Position numbers and translations under genes: made by a program
The notes under the pieces: generated by a model
Database searches by the model: none
What the model was told of the DNA's origin: nothing
The model's input: only the letters and a program-made list of their open reading frames with translations
Origin: Desulfonauticus sp.
GTDB taxonomy: Bacteria > Desulfobacterota > Desulfovibrionia > Desulfovibrionales > Desulfonatronovibrionaceae
Reading direction: 5' to 3'
NCBI GenBank assembly: GCA_030950395.1
Contig: JAUZRP010000041.1
Location: 1 to 56,282 of the forward strand
Length of the DNA stretch: 56,282 nt
Part shown: positions 8,761 through 18,293 of the stretch, one piece after another
How the letters are laid out: each line of letters starts with the position of its first letter
How positions within the stretch are numbered: position 1 is the first letter of the stretch

Positions 8761-10366
8761 TTTCATCTTATTACCCACAGCATTTGCGTCTGTTGGAATT
8801 TTTTTTAAAAATACTTTTTTTCCCCTAAAAATTTATTACCTAAAAGGGGAAAACCCAGGCCCTACCCTAATGATTCAGGGAGGTATTCAAGGAGATGAAT
8901 TAAGCGGAATAATTTGTGCTCAACTTTTAACCAGAGCCAAAGTTAAAAAAGGGAATTTAATTATCGTCCCAAGAGCCAACTGGCCAGCATTGTTTTTATT
9001 TAAACGCCAATTAAACGTAGATCTAAACAGGCGTTTTGATAAACATTATGCAGCCTTTTACGAAGATACCCTGGCCAAGGCCATTTTTTACTTAGCTAGT
9101 TTAAGTCAAGGCCTAATTCACCTCCACGAAGGCAGTGGTTTTTACTCTGCTGTTTACATCAATCAACTCCGTAATCCAAAACGTTATGGCCAAGCAGTAA
9201 TTATTGACGATAAAAACTATAACAATATTAATTTAGCCAACCTGGCTAAAGATGTTTTAAAAGAAATAAATCCTATAGTTTTGCCACAAAAATATAAATT
9301 TTCTCTGTTTAACATGATGACTTTTTCCCCCAATACTCTTTATCCAGAACAAAAAAAATCTCTTACCTATAATGTATTAAAAAATTATTCCAAACCAGCC
9401 TTTGCCATAGAAGTCAGTAAACACATAAAGCAATTGGATTGGAAAGTAAAGTACATGCTTAAAACTGTGCAAAAATTTTGTCATAAATTAGGAGTGGATA
9501 TATTTATATGCTGGGATAAACAAACAGATTCCTTAGTAAAAAATTGGTTTAAACAAAAAATTAGTTTAAAGATAATTCCTAAAAATAAATATGTATATCA
9601 ATTGAAGATTGTTAAAGAGTCTGATCACAACAATATGTCCCAAGTTGGACTCCAGTTTGGAGATATAGATATAGACTTAAACAATAATGAGGTCATTTTT
9701 TTTCCCTGGGAGGATAAGTTTATAAAAATTATTATAGATGGAAAAGTTGTAAAAACATATAAACTAAAACGTAGCGTATTTAATATTCGCAAAAGTAAAT
9801 ATCCTATCCTGCTTTATAGCGTTGATGGGAAAATTCATTATGCATTTCCCCAAGAACACATACAATTATACAAAGGACAAACTTTGATAGTCTATGGTTT
9901 ATGGCCAAATACAGGTGAAGTCATTAATATCAAAGGATATGCTCCTATCAATGCCCTCTCAAACACGGGTCAGGATATAAACGAACCAATTTATCTGTTA
10001 AAAGCAGCTTTTTTGCCTAAGTATATAAAAAATTTAAAAAATAAAGCCTGGAGTTTTGAAATCGTCAGAGAAACAAAAAATCTTCCACCCTACAAATGGA
10101 TTGTAGAAGTAAAAGAACCTAAATTAAACACCATAATCTTTTCCAATAAAAATGATATCTTTTCCATAAATAACACAAAATTAAAATCTGGCCACTACCA
10201 AATAACTATCTATCCAGACAGTTTTTTTATTCTCCTGGATAAAAATCCCATTCCCTATTATAATCAAGACATCATCTACTTTTCTCCGGGAGCACATCAG
10301 ATCTCCGTTAGAAACAATAAAACATTTGATTTAATCAAAACTTACAACATTGCAGTTACTCCCTAA
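8717..10366 (+). CDS. M99-family zinc D,L-carboxypeptidase (Csd4/Pgp1-like)
   Basis: 549 residues with a signal peptide ending near TAFAS. The residue pattern is that of Csd4: a Q58-x2-E61 pair in GGIQGDE replaces the usual HxxE zinc motif, H137 lies in HLHEGSG, and E232 in FAIEVSKHI is the catalytic base. The spacing parallels Csd4 Q46, E49, H128 and E222 (from memory). The long C-terminal part looks beta-rich, as expected for the two Ig-like domains of the family. It should trim tripeptides to dipeptides in periplasmic peptidoglycan. Start uncertain: TTG 8717 (AGGAG 4 bases upstream) or GTG 8726. Both lie inside the previous gene, giving a 35-44 base overlap. Confidence 0.82.
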   Translation: MFFVKPILWLIFLYNFILLPTAFASVGIFFKNTFFPLKIYYLKGENPGPTLMIQGGIQGDELSGIICAQLLTRAKVKKGNLIIVPRANWPALFLFKRQLNVDLNRRFDKHYAAFYEDTLAKAIFYLASLSQGLIHLHEGSGFYSAVYINQLRNPKRYGQAVIIDDKNYNNINLANLAKDVLKEINPIVLPQKYKFSLFNMMTFSPNTLYPEQKKSLTYNVLKNYSKPAFAIEVSKHIKQLDWKVKYMLKTVQKFCHKLGVDIFICWDKQTDSLVKNWFKQKISLKIIPKNKYVYQLKIVKESDHNNMSQVGLQFGDIDIDLNNNEVIFFPWEDKFIKIIIDGKVVKTYKLKRSVFNIRKSKYPILLYSVDGKIHYAFPQEHIQLYKGQTLIVYGLWPNTGEVINIKGYAPINALSNTGQDINEPIYLLKAAFLPKYIKNLKNKAWSFEIVRETKNLPPYKWIVEVKEPKLNTIIFSNKNDIFSINNTKLKSGHYQITIYPDSFFILLDKNPIPYYNQDIIYFSPGAHQISVRNNKTFDLIKTYNIAVTP

Positions 10367-10453
10367 ATTATCTTAACTACCCACCCCAAAAAAGACGATA
10401 AAAAGCCGAAAACAGGAAATTTTTAGCTTCTTGAGAATGCAGCGTAAGTTACA

Positions 10454-10473
10454 GCCTGAACAATTTTTCAGGC
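10454..10473 (+). repeat. Hairpin in the M99-ilvD gap
   Basis: A perfect 7-bp inverted repeat GCCTGAA/TTCAGGC with a 6-base loop. No T tract follows, so it is not a clear terminator. It lies about 100 bases before ilvD and could be part of a leader. Confidence 0.4.
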
Positions 10474-10569
10474 AACCTTTATGGGATTGTCTTTACTTTC
10501 TATTGTAAAAGGCATACCATACGCACATTCACGAACAAAGCCCTTTTTTTTAATGGGAGGAGAAAAACT

Positions 10570-12234
10570 ATGAATAGCAAAAAGATCACTCAAGGTTTAG
10601 AAAAAGCTCCTCATAGAGCCTTGCTTCACGCTTTAGGTCTGACCAGAGAAGAATTAAACAGACCCCTTATTGGAGTAATTAATGCGGCCAATGAAGTAGT
10701 GCCTGGCCACATTCATTTAGATCAAATTGCTCAGGCCGTAAAAGCAGGTATTCGTTTGGCCGGAGGAGTACCTCTGGAATTTCCTGTGATTGGAGTGTGT
10801 GACGGTATTGCTATGAATCACGAAGGCATGCGTTTTAGCCTGCCCTCAAGAGAGCTTATCGCAGATTCTATAGAAATTATGGTCACAGCCCATGCCTTTG
10901 ACGGTCTGGTCTTTATTCCCAATTGCGATAAAATCGTACCGGGCATGCTTATGGCTATGTTGCGTTTAAACTTGCCCTCTTTACTCATTAGTGGTGGTCC
11001 TATGTTAGCAGGTAAATATAAATTACAGTCTGTAGATTTAATCACCGTATTTGAAGGAGTGGGTAAAGTTAGGGCAGGCGAAATGAGCGAACAGGAATTG
11101 GCACAGTTAGAGCAAAAGGCCTGTCCTGGTTGTGGATCATGTTCTGGTATGTTTACGGCCAACTCCATGAACTGTTTAGCCGAAGCCATAGGTCTTGCCC
11201 TTCCCGGCAATGGAACCATACCCGCCATTAGTAGCGAACGCATCCACCTAGCCAAAAAAGCAGGCCTAAGGGTAATGGACCTAGTTAGACAAAACATCCG
11301 TCCTCGGGATATTTTAAAAAGGGAAAATATTTTTAATGGCGTTAGTGTAGATATGGCCCTTGGTTGCTCTACCAATACTGTATTGCACTTGCCTGCCATT
11401 TTCAACGAAGCAGGTTTAGACTTGCCTTTACGCGTATTTGATGAACTCAGTCGCAAGACTCCTAATTTGTGCAAATTATCTCCTGCAGGTCACCATCATC
11501 TGGAAGATTTGCATTTAGCAGGAGGGATTTATGCGGTAATGAAAGAACTAAGCAAAAACAATTTATTGCATCTCGAGGCCCAGACAGTATCTGGCCAAAC
11601 AGTAGGAGAAATTCTAGAACAAGTAGAAGTATTGGATCATAATGTCATTCGCCCCATTGACAATCCCTATTCCAATGAAGGTGGCATTGCCATCTTGTAT
11701 GGCAATCTTGCTCCAGAAGGTGCAGTAGTAAAACAATCTGCAATTGATCCCAGTATGTTAAAAAGAACTGGAGTGGCCAAAGTATTTGACAGCGAGGAAG
11801 AGGCCACCAAATACCTGTTAGATGGTAAAGTAAAAAAAGGAGATATTGTAGTAATTCGTTACGAAGGACCTAAAGGCGGTCCTGGCATGAGAGAAATGCT
11901 TACCCCAACCGCCCTAATAACAGGTCTTGGGCTGGATAAAGACGTGGCTTTGCTTACAGACGGTAGATTTAGTGGGGGAACAAGAGGAGCAGCTATTGGG
12001 CACATATCTCCAGAGGCCTATGAAGGAGGACCCATAGGACTTGTTCAAGATGGCGATAAGATCCTCATAGATATCCCCAATAGAAAATTAGATATGTTAA
12101 TTAGCGAAGAAGAATTAAAAAAACGTCAAGCCCAATTTAAACCAGTGCAAAAAAACATAAGCTCTCCTTTTTTACGCAGATATCAAAAACAGGCCACATC
12201 TGCTAGCCAGGGAGCAAGGTTTGTTAGTAATTAA
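10570..12234 (+). CDS. ilvD: Dihydroxy-acid dehydratase
   Basis: Dehydrates 2,3-dihydroxy-3-methyl acids to 2-keto acids in valine, isoleucine and pantothenate synthesis, using an oxygen-sensitive Fe-S cluster. The 554-residue protein has cluster-region cysteines at C77 (GVCDG), C119 (NCDKIVPGM) and C185/C188/C191 (CPGCGSCSG). The C-terminal RFSGGTRG motif is present. Length is normal. The start ATG follows GGGAGGAGA. It stands alone, without ilvB, ilvC or leu genes nearby. The C-terminus runs into a TTAGTAATTAATGATT-type intergenic repeat, so the last residues (FVSN) may be repeat-derived. Confidence 0.95.
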   Translation: MNSKKITQGLEKAPHRALLHALGLTREELNRPLIGVINAANEVVPGHIHLDQIAQAVKAGIRLAGGVPLEFPVIGVCDGIAMNHEGMRFSLPSRELIADSIEIMVTAHAFDGLVFIPNCDKIVPGMLMAMLRLNLPSLLISGGPMLAGKYKLQSVDLITVFEGVGKVRAGEMSEQELAQLEQKACPGCGSCSGMFTANSMNCLAEAIGLALPGNGTIPAISSERIHLAKKAGLRVMDLVRQNIRPRDILKRENIFNGVSVDMALGCSTNTVLHLPAIFNEAGLDLPLRVFDELSRKTPNLCKLSPAGHHHLEDLHLAGGIYAVMKELSKNNLLHLEAQTVSGQTVGEILEQVEVLDHNVIRPIDNPYSNEGGIAILYGNLAPEGAVVKQSAIDPSMLKRTGVAKVFDSEEEATKYLLDGKVKKGDIVVIRYEGPKGGPGMREMLTPTALITGLGLDKDVALLTDGRFSGGTRGAAIGHISPEAYEGGPIGLVQDGDKILIDIPNRKLDMLISEEELKKRQAQFKPVQKNISSPFLRRYQKQATSASQGARFVSN

Positions 12235-12262
12235 TGATTAGTGGTTAGTGAATGGTGATTAC
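12229..12262. repeat. Intergenic TTAGTAATT/GTGATT repeat, copy 2
   Basis: GTTAGTAATTAATGATTAG and then TGAATGGTGATTACC cover the ilvD stop codon and the gap before the methyltransferase gene. It is the same family as the repeats at 261, 22328, 25100 and 42751. Confidence 0.45.
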
Positions 12263-12275
12263 CTGACAAGGAAAG

Positions 12276-13034
12276 ATGATGACCCCTGAATCTGATTATA
12301 CCTGGACCAAAGAGCAGGTTTTAAAATATGAGCAGTGGCTTTACTCAAAACAAGGGAGCTTTATTTTAAAGCAAGAACAAAAACTTTTGAGTCACTTACT
12401 TTCTCCCTGGCCCAGACGCAGACAATCTTTTGTTGATCTTGGTTGTGGTCCAGGGAGTTTTTTAAATTTTTTCTGGAAGTGTGGTTTTGAAGTACACGGA
12501 GTGGATAAAAATCCAGAAATGCTGAAAATTGCCAGAAAAGCAACTAAAGGGAAAATCCCCCTTACCCTAGGGGATCTAACCCACCTACCCTTTGACGACG
12601 ACGAATTTGATTTTGGATCTCTTATCCTGGTCCTGGAATTTACCAAAGCTCCTCAAAGGGTCCTAGAAGAAGCTAAAAGAATAGTCAAAAAAGGCCTGCT
12701 CGTAGGTTTTTTAAACAAATATTCTTTTTATTATCTAGAAAAAAAAGTCCTGTCCAAAGGAAATCCACTGGCCCAGGCCAGATGGTATAGCTGGTTGGAA
12801 ATGAAAAAACTGCTTACTGCAACTCTTGCTCCAGAATCTATCTATGCTCGCTCTGTATTGCCCGGTCCCACCTGTATCTGGCAGGACAAAAAAATCTATA
12901 ATTTTGCGCACAAATTTATTTATCCTGTGCTCTGTGGGAGTTTTATAGGAGTAAGATTGGATTTTTTAAAAACAGTTCCCCTTTGCACTCCCCTTTTAGT
13001 CCAGGAAGACACTTGTCAGCCCGTAGGCAACTAA
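12276..13034 (+). CDS. Class I SAM-dependent methyltransferase
   Basis: 252 residues with the nucleotide-binding glycine motif VDLGCGPGSF near 53-62, an acidic residue after strand 2 (GVDKNPEM) and LPFDDDEFDF as post-motif II, the Methyltransf_11 pattern. The substrate cannot be inferred: the C-terminal third is not recognised. Two ATG codons are adjacent at 12276 and 12279, after GGAAAG. The stop overlaps the convergent moeA stop by 4 bases, so the two genes face each other with no terminator between them. Confidence 0.82.
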   Translation: MMTPESDYTWTKEQVLKYEQWLYSKQGSFILKQEQKLLSHLLSPWPRRRQSFVDLGCGPGSFLNFFWKCGFEVHGVDKNPEMLKIARKATKGKIPLTLGDLTHLPFDDDEFDFGSLILVLEFTKAPQRVLEEAKRIVKKGLLVGFLNKYSFYYLEKKVLSKGNPLAQARWYSWLEMKKLLTATLAPESIYARSVLPGPTCIWQDKKIYNFAHKFIYPVLCGSFIGVRLDFLKTVPLCTPLLVQEDTCQPVGN

Positions 13035-14266
13035 AAAAGCCAAACATCCACCACTGTCCCCTGCTCAAGGCCTTCACAATTGTCAGGTATGGGTATTAAT
13101 CCATCTGCTTCTAACAACGTTTTGATTAAACCGGACTTGCCAAGAATGGGCTTGGCCAAAAATTTTGTACCTTGCTGGATTAACTTTACTCGTAAAAAGT
13201 CCTGTCTTCCGTAACGGGAAGCAATATTTCTGTTTAAAACCGCCTGTATTTTTTTGGGCCATAGGTTGTCTAATACTTGTGTTTCCCCATTCCAGATGCG
13301 TAAAAAAGGCAAAACAATGACCATCAAAACAATTTGGGCAGACGTTACTTGGCCTGGTAAACCAAAAATAAACTTGTCCTGCCATTGCACCAATAAAGTA
13401 GGCTTCCCTGGACTTATGGCCAGCCCGTGAAAGATTACCTTAGATCCCTCAAGCTGCTCCAAGACCTCTAAGGTAAGGTCTCGCGTGCCAATAGAGCTCC
13501 CACCAGAAAGTAAAAGCAAATCCTGTTCAGACAAAGCTTCCTCTACGGCCTGTTTAAACTCTATTTTATTATCTTTGACAAAAGGATACACCTTGGCCTT
13601 ATATCCATTTGCCTCCAGCAAACTATATAGAGTAAAGGAATTTACGTCTCGCACCTGACCTAAACGTGGTCTATCTTCTACGCGCACAAGCTCATCTCCT
13701 GTAGAGATAATGCCTATCTTAGGCTTTTTATAAACCTTTGGTCTGGCATAACCCAGGGTGGCCATGGCCCCTATTTCTTTAAAAGAAATTCTAGTACCTT
13801 TTGGGACCACCACCTGTCCTTTGGCAAAATCTTCTGCTTGCAAAATAATATTTTCCTGAGGGAATAAAGACTTTCTAACTTCTATTAAATCGTCCCCTGC
13901 TTGAGCAGTGTATTCTATCATCAAAACACTATCTGCCCCTTTTGGCAATAAGGCCCCAGTAACAATCGACATACATTGACCAGCACCTATTTCCTGTTGT
14001 GGCAAATCGTCTATCTTTTGCTCTCCTATTAAGGTTAAATAAGCAGGATTTTGTTCACTGGCTCCAAAGGTATCTTTGGCCCTAACTGCATAACCATCCA
14101 TTGTGGCCCTTGGCCAAAGAGGCCAATCTTCCCTAGCTACGATGTCTTCAGCCAATACGTAAAAAAGAGAGTCTTTTAAATCTATAGGCCTTATTGACCT
14201 ATTAAATTCCATACCTTGAAAGATATTATAGGCTTCGGAAATAGATAGCACCTTAAAAAAATCCAT
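13031..14266 (-). CDS. moeA: Molybdopterin molybdenumtransferase MoeA
   Basis: Inserts molybdate or tungstate into adenylylated molybdopterin. 411 residues from ATG 14266, chosen because GGGAGGT lies just upstream and the product then begins MDFFKVLSISEA. Family motifs seen are RATMDGYAV, TGALLPKGADSV, GIISTGDELV, the MoCF site LSGGSSIGTRDLT, and SPGKP. It is relevant to the aor-moaD-thiF cluster 5 kb away, since that enzyme is expected to use tungstopterin. It is followed on the same strand by the region of the aldolase-like and RsmB genes, all minus. Confidence 0.92.
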   Translation of the reverse strand: MDFFKVLSISEAYNIFQGMEFNRSIRPIDLKDSLFYVLAEDIVAREDWPLWPRATMDGYAVRAKDTFGASEQNPAYLTLIGEQKIDDLPQQEIGAGQCMSIVTGALLPKGADSVLMIEYTAQAGDDLIEVRKSLFPQENIILQAEDFAKGQVVVPKGTRISFKEIGAMATLGYARPKVYKKPKIGIISTGDELVRVEDRPRLGQVRDVNSFTLYSLLEANGYKAKVYPFVKDNKIEFKQAVEEALSEQDLLLLSGGSSIGTRDLTLEVLEQLEGSKVIFHGLAISPGKPTLLVQWQDKFIFGLPGQVTSAQIVLMVIVLPFLRIWNGETQVLDNLWPKKIQAVLNRNIASRYGRQDFLRVKLIQQGTKFLAKPILGKSGLIKTLLEADGLIPIPDNCEGLEQGTVVDVWLF

Positions 14267-14330
14267 AATTTTACCTCCCAAATAAAGGATTCCTCTTTTA
14301 TGCAATTATTCTTAAACAATCTCCAGCGAT

Positions 14331-15089
14331 TTAATTATCATGAACTAATTTGAGAATACTTTCTAAGGATTTTAAGGGATTGGTTTGTTTAAAAAGGTAT
14401 TGGCCAATTTTTAATCCTACAAGGCCATTGGCTAAAGATTGCTTAAGCATTGCCAGAAAGTCAGAAAAATTTGTCTTATTCGCTCCTTTATCAAAAAGTA
14501 CGGGCACAGGACAGGATTGCACGGCGTTTGTACAAACACTTTCTCGCCCAGGAAAAGGCACGGCAATTAAGTCTGCTCCTATCTCAGCTCCCAGGCCTAT
14601 ACAATGAGCCACTAAGGAAGGATCCAATTCATTTACGATCTGCCCACCTCTGGCATAAATTGTGGCCAAAACAGGCAATCCTAGTTGATGGGCCTCATCT
14701 ACCACCAAACCAAAATCTTGAAGCATTTTGTCTTCTAAATCATTTCCTATGTTCAGGTGAATGGCTACAGCATCCGCTCCAAGCCGAAGAGCTTCTGCTG
14801 CAGAGCAAACTATGGTTTTGTTGTAATAAGGCAACCCATGTTTGGTACTGGCAGAAAGATTAATAATTATTTTAAAATCCAGGGGGACAAAATGCACCCA
14901 TTCTTTGGCTAACCCTTTTGGCAAAATAAGTCCGTTTAACCTGGTTCTGGCCAAAAGGCCAAACAATTCTTTTACGTCATTTAAATTGTTAAACATGCCA
15001 TCATTAAAGCCATAATCCAAACTCAAAAAAACGGTTTTTTGACTTTTAGGATTAAAAAGTTGTTTTCTTTTGCGAAAAATACCTAACAT
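14331..15089 (-). CDS. DhnA-type class I aldolase-like protein lacking the Schiff-base lysine
   Basis: 252 residues from ATG 15089, which GGGAG precedes by six bases. The sequence aligns by eye with archaeal ADTH synthase/DhnA aldolases (MJ0400 type): KSQKTVFLSLDYG, GADAVAIHLNIG, ATIYARGG, NELDPSLVAH and CPVPVLFDKG. The expected lysine in GADIVKTS is replaced: the segment reads GADLIAVPFPG, with A176 at the lysine position. Y145, which matches the catalytic tyrosine, is kept. It may therefore bind a sugar phosphate without normal aldolase chemistry, or use another lysine. It lies between moeA and an rRNA methyltransferase, with small gaps. Confidence 0.7.
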   Translation of the reverse strand: MLGIFRKRKQLFNPKSQKTVFLSLDYGFNDGMFNNLNDVKELFGLLARTRLNGLILPKGLAKEWVHFVPLDFKIIINLSASTKHGLPYYNKTIVCSAAEALRLGADAVAIHLNIGNDLEDKMLQDFGLVVDEAHQLGLPVLATIYARGGQIVNELDPSLVAHCIGLGAEIGADLIAVPFPGRESVCTNAVQSCPVPVLFDKGANKTNFSDFLAMLKQSLANGLVGLKIGQYLFKQTNPLKSLESILKLVHDN

Positions 15090-15112
15090 AAGCACTCCCA
15101 ACTATTTTTTAT

Positions 15113-16366
15113 TCATTTCCAGAGTAATCGATTTTGTTTAATTTTGACCCAGCCCAGAGGAAGATTTTTGTAGTAAAGGAGGCTGGTCTGGTGAGTTTGC
15201 CCATTGGCCACTGCAACTATTTCTCCCTGAATCATTTTTTTTAATTGATTTAGGTCAGTAAGACAAATTTTTTGCTTGCCCTGGAGTTCTGGTTCTTTTA
15301 GATATGACTTAAATTTTATTGTCTTACCCGTTTTTACACCAATCTCTGTGCCTCGAAAGTTTAAATCAGGCCAATAGGAAAGGGCACGCTTTGGCACAAA
15401 AAATATCTTTTGTCCAAATAAAAACGTACTTCCAGGACAACAAAAGTTAATAGAGGTTGGATATGGTTGCAGATGGCGTTTTTTCTGTTTCTTTAACCCA
15501 GTGGATAATTCTGAGCTCAAAAAACTTTCTTTTATTTCAGGTTTTAAAATAGTAATAAAAAAACCCTGACTTTCTCCTTTTACAAAGGGCACTCGATAGG
15601 TATTGGGCCTTAATCCTGTTTCCCAAAAAACTTCCTTTATGTGTCCCCCAAAAGGCACTGGTTTTAAATCTAAATTGTCTATGGCCCACTCTATTTGTTC
15701 TTCGTTTTCTTGAACATTGGTAGTACAGGTAGAATACACAATGTATCCACCTGGTTTTAGTAAGTGTTTGGCCCTTGAAAGTAATTTTTGTTGAATGTTA
15801 ATCAACCTTTTAAGACTATTTTTAGAGCAAAAAACTTTACTCCTACTTTCTCCCGTTCCCCAGCCACTACAAGGAACGTCTAACAAAATATAAGGAAATT
15901 TAAAGTCAGGGAATAATTCTCCTCTATATTGCGTGGTAATTACATTAAAATGATTACAACGAGCCAGATTGTGACTCAAAGTCTGCGCTCGTTTGGAATT
16001 AGGCTCATTGGCTATGACCAGACCGCTTTGCCCCACCAGGGTGGCCAAAAGCCCTGTCTTGCTGCCAGGACTTGCACACATGTCCAGCACCACCGATCCT
16101 TTAGAAGGATTCAAAAACAAAGGGGGCAGAAAAGAGGATTTATCTTGAATATAAATCAGGCCAAAACAATTGGCCAGAGAACTACCAAGCAGCATATGCT
16201 CTTCTTTTACTTTAAAAATAAAAGGCCAAAAACTCTCTTCAGGCTCAAAACCTTCTTCTCTGAGCAGTTCGATTATCTCTCTGGTATAACGGGGCCTAGT
16301 GATTCTAAAATAACGCATCTGTTTAAAAAATTTGCTTCTATTTATGTGTCCGCCAAGGGTTTGCAA
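15113..16366 (-). CDS. RsmB/RsmF-type rRNA (cytosine-C5) methyltransferase
   Basis: Methylates a cytosine in rRNA using SAM. Motifs visible: SAM site DMCASPGSKTG, motif IV LLDVPCSGWGTG (a conserved cysteine), and motif VI YSTCTTNVQENEEQ with the nucleophilic cysteine. The C-terminal 130 residues resemble the PUA-like extension of RsmF. Length is 417 residues from a TTG at 16366; an ATG at 16318 (residue 17) is the alternative, but neither has a convincing ribosome site. It lies 24 bases upstream of the aldolase-like gene on the same strand. Confidence 0.85.
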   Translation of the reverse strand: MQTLGGHINRSKFFKQMRYFRITRPRYTREIIELLREEGFEPEESFWPFIFKVKEEHMLLGSSLANCFGLIYIQDKSSFLPPLFLNPSKGSVVLDMCASPGSKTGLLATLVGQSGLVIANEPNSKRAQTLSHNLARCNHFNVITTQYRGELFPDFKFPYILLDVPCSGWGTGESRSKVFCSKNSLKRLINIQQKLLSRAKHLLKPGGYIVYSTCTTNVQENEEQIEWAIDNLDLKPVPFGGHIKEVFWETGLRPNTYRVPFVKGESQGFFITILKPEIKESFLSSELSTGLKKQKKRHLQPYPTSINFCCPGSTFLFGQKIFFVPKRALSYWPDLNFRGTEIGVKTGKTIKFKSYLKEPELQGKQKICLTDLNQLKKMIQGEIVAVANGQTHQTSLLYYKNLPLGWVKIKQNRLLWK

Positions 16367-16581
16367 GGTTTATTGCCTAAAAAATTAACTTCCACAGACC
16401 AAGTGCTCAAAGGGACAATTTTTACGCCCAAAAATCTAATGCCTGCCTCAATTTTTTGGTGTATTCGACGGATAACTATCAATAAAAATGTTTACATATG
16501 GGTCTAAACCTTTTATGTCAAAAAGAAGTTTTGAACTCTTTGAGATAAGAGATATTAAGAGACAAAAGGAGATTGAGTGAG

Positions 16582-18186
16582 ATGTTATCTTGTTTAAAGA
16601 AATTAATTATACTTTTAGGCGCATACTTATTGATTTTAAACCTGGCTTATGCCCAAGGACCAGTTAAAACCTTTAGTGTACTACCTTTTAAAATCAATGC
16701 CCCTTCTGAATACGAATATCTTTCTACAGCCGCCCAAACTATGCTAGCGACTAGGCTAACCTGGTCCAACCACTTCGAACCTGTCAACACAGACATCCAT
16801 TCCGTGCCTCAAAACCTTGCTCAAGCTAAAAGTCTTATTCAAAAAGTCAACACAGATTATCTTATCTATGGTACCCTTACCATTATCGGAAATAAATGCA
16901 ATCTCAGTGTTCATGCCTTAAGTAAGACGGGACAAGACATGCCTATTAATTTGGAAACAAATCTAGACGGGTTAATTGCTGGCTTAGAGACTGTAGCCAA
17001 AACAATTAACCAAAAGATATTTTTTAAACCAGAGGTCAAAAAAAACAAACCCAAACAAACAGTAGTCCTTAACTCAGAATTCGTTTACAACGAAACAGGA
17101 CAACCAGGTTCTTTTTACCTAAACCCAGAATTTAGTTTTGCTGGTAACATGCACAATCCCAACAAATGGCGCAGTCAAACGCTACCTTTTGCTGCTGTAG
17201 GAATGGTGGCTGGAGATGCAGATAAAGACGGCCAGGTTGAAATTTTTATTTTAGAAAAAAATAAAGTGCACGCTTATAGAAGGGTCAAGGGACTTTTAAA
17301 ACCCCTAGCTACCTACGAAACACCCTTTACCTACCAATGTCTCAACATCAATCTTCTCGACCTCAACAAAGACGGCTATCCAGAAATAATAGTCTCTGCC
17401 AGACAAGATCTCTCCATTCATTCTTTTATGTTAAACTTTAAAAATAACCACTTTAAAGTCGTACAAGATAATATTCCTTATTTTCTAAACGTGATAAAAA
17501 CTCCCCCCTATTTTTTACCTACTCTTATTGGACAAAAATTTGGTTTACATCGTCTCTTTGATCCTGATAGCGTTTACGAATTAGTAAAAATGCATGGCTC
17601 CTACCAACCTGCAAGACACCTATCTTTACCACCTCATGCCAACGTGTTTAATTTTACTTATCTACCCCAGGGGAAAGACTATAAAATCATCGTCAATCAC
17701 AACGATCATCTCTACGTCTATACTTCCACTAAAGGCCTTTTGGCCAAAACAGAAGAAATGTACGCTGCCACCAATATAGGATTTTCTTATTACGAAACTA
17801 CTCCAGGGCTTGGGGTAAGCAAGACTATGGAGCCCTACATGTATTATATTTCTGCAAGGTTGATCCCTATAAACTTGACAAAAGAAGAAAATTTTCAACT
17901 GCTAGTAAGCAGACCCATTTCCATATCTTCCCAATTCTTTGCCAGGTATAGAAATTTTCCTCAAGGAGAAATGCACTGCCTATTCTGGGATGGAGTAGGA
18001 CTTAATTTACTCTGGAAAACCAGGAGAATAAAAGGATCTATTATGGACTATGGGCTGTACGATTTAAATGGAGATGGAAAAAAAGAACTGGTAGTTTGTA
18101 TTAATACCTATCCAGGAGCTACAGGTCTGTCCCATAAACGAACAATCATCATTAGCTACACCTTGCACCAAAAAACAGTCCAATAA
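16582..18186 (+). CDS. Secreted FG-GAP/VCBS-repeat protein
   Basis: 534 residues from ATG 16582, with AGGAG ten bases upstream (the earlier in-frame TTG sits too close to it). An N-terminal signal peptide ends near LAYA. Residues about 25-150 resemble a periplasmic alpha/beta domain (VLPFKINAPSEYEYLS). Three calcium-loop-like repeats follow: DADKDGQVEIFIL, DLNKDGYPEIIV and DLNGDGKKELVV, as in FG-GAP beta-propellers. It is probably periplasmic or outer-membrane associated; the ligand is unknown. It is a single-gene unit ended by a strong terminator. Confidence 0.75.
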   Translation: MLSCLKKLIILLGAYLLILNLAYAQGPVKTFSVLPFKINAPSEYEYLSTAAQTMLATRLTWSNHFEPVNTDIHSVPQNLAQAKSLIQKVNTDYLIYGTLTIIGNKCNLSVHALSKTGQDMPINLETNLDGLIAGLETVAKTINQKIFFKPEVKKNKPKQTVVLNSEFVYNETGQPGSFYLNPEFSFAGNMHNPNKWRSQTLPFAAVGMVAGDADKDGQVEIFILEKNKVHAYRRVKGLLKPLATYETPFTYQCLNINLLDLNKDGYPEIIVSARQDLSIHSFMLNFKNNHFKVVQDNIPYFLNVIKTPPYFLPTLIGQKFGLHRLFDPDSVYELVKMHGSYQPARHLSLPPHANVFNFTYLPQGKDYKIIVNHNDHLYVYTSTKGLLAKTEEMYAATNIGFSYYETTPGLGVSKTMEPYMYYISARLIPINLTKEENFQLLVSRPISISSQFFARYRNFPQGEMHCLFWDGVGLNLLWKTRRIKGSIMDYGLYDLNGDGKKELVVCINTYPGATGLSHKRTIIISYTLHQKTVQ

Positions 18187-18210
18187 GTGAACTATTTTCT
18201 AAACCTTGTT

Positions 18211-18258
18211 AAGCCTAGTGAGGAGATTTAGAATCCACAGCTCACTAGGCTTTTTTTT
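18211..18258 (+). terminator. Rho-independent terminator
   Basis: A 12-bp perfect stem AAGCCTAGTGAG/CTCACTAGGCTT with an 18-base loop is followed by eight T residues, 24 bases after the FG-GAP gene. Confidence 0.88.
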
Positions 18259-18293
18259 GGAAAGGATCAGGCCAAAAAGGAAGCCGTCTCTTT

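Noticed and set aside
10818-11474. 218-codon open frame on the minus strand across ilvD
   Set aside because: Lies entirely antisense to an intact ilvD, with no ribosome site and no recognisable product; a shadow of codon bias.
14450-16507. Long plus-strand frames (14450-14863, 15929-16507) opposite the aldolase-like and rRNA methyltransferase genes
   Set aside because: Antisense to genes with clear motifs; no start signals.
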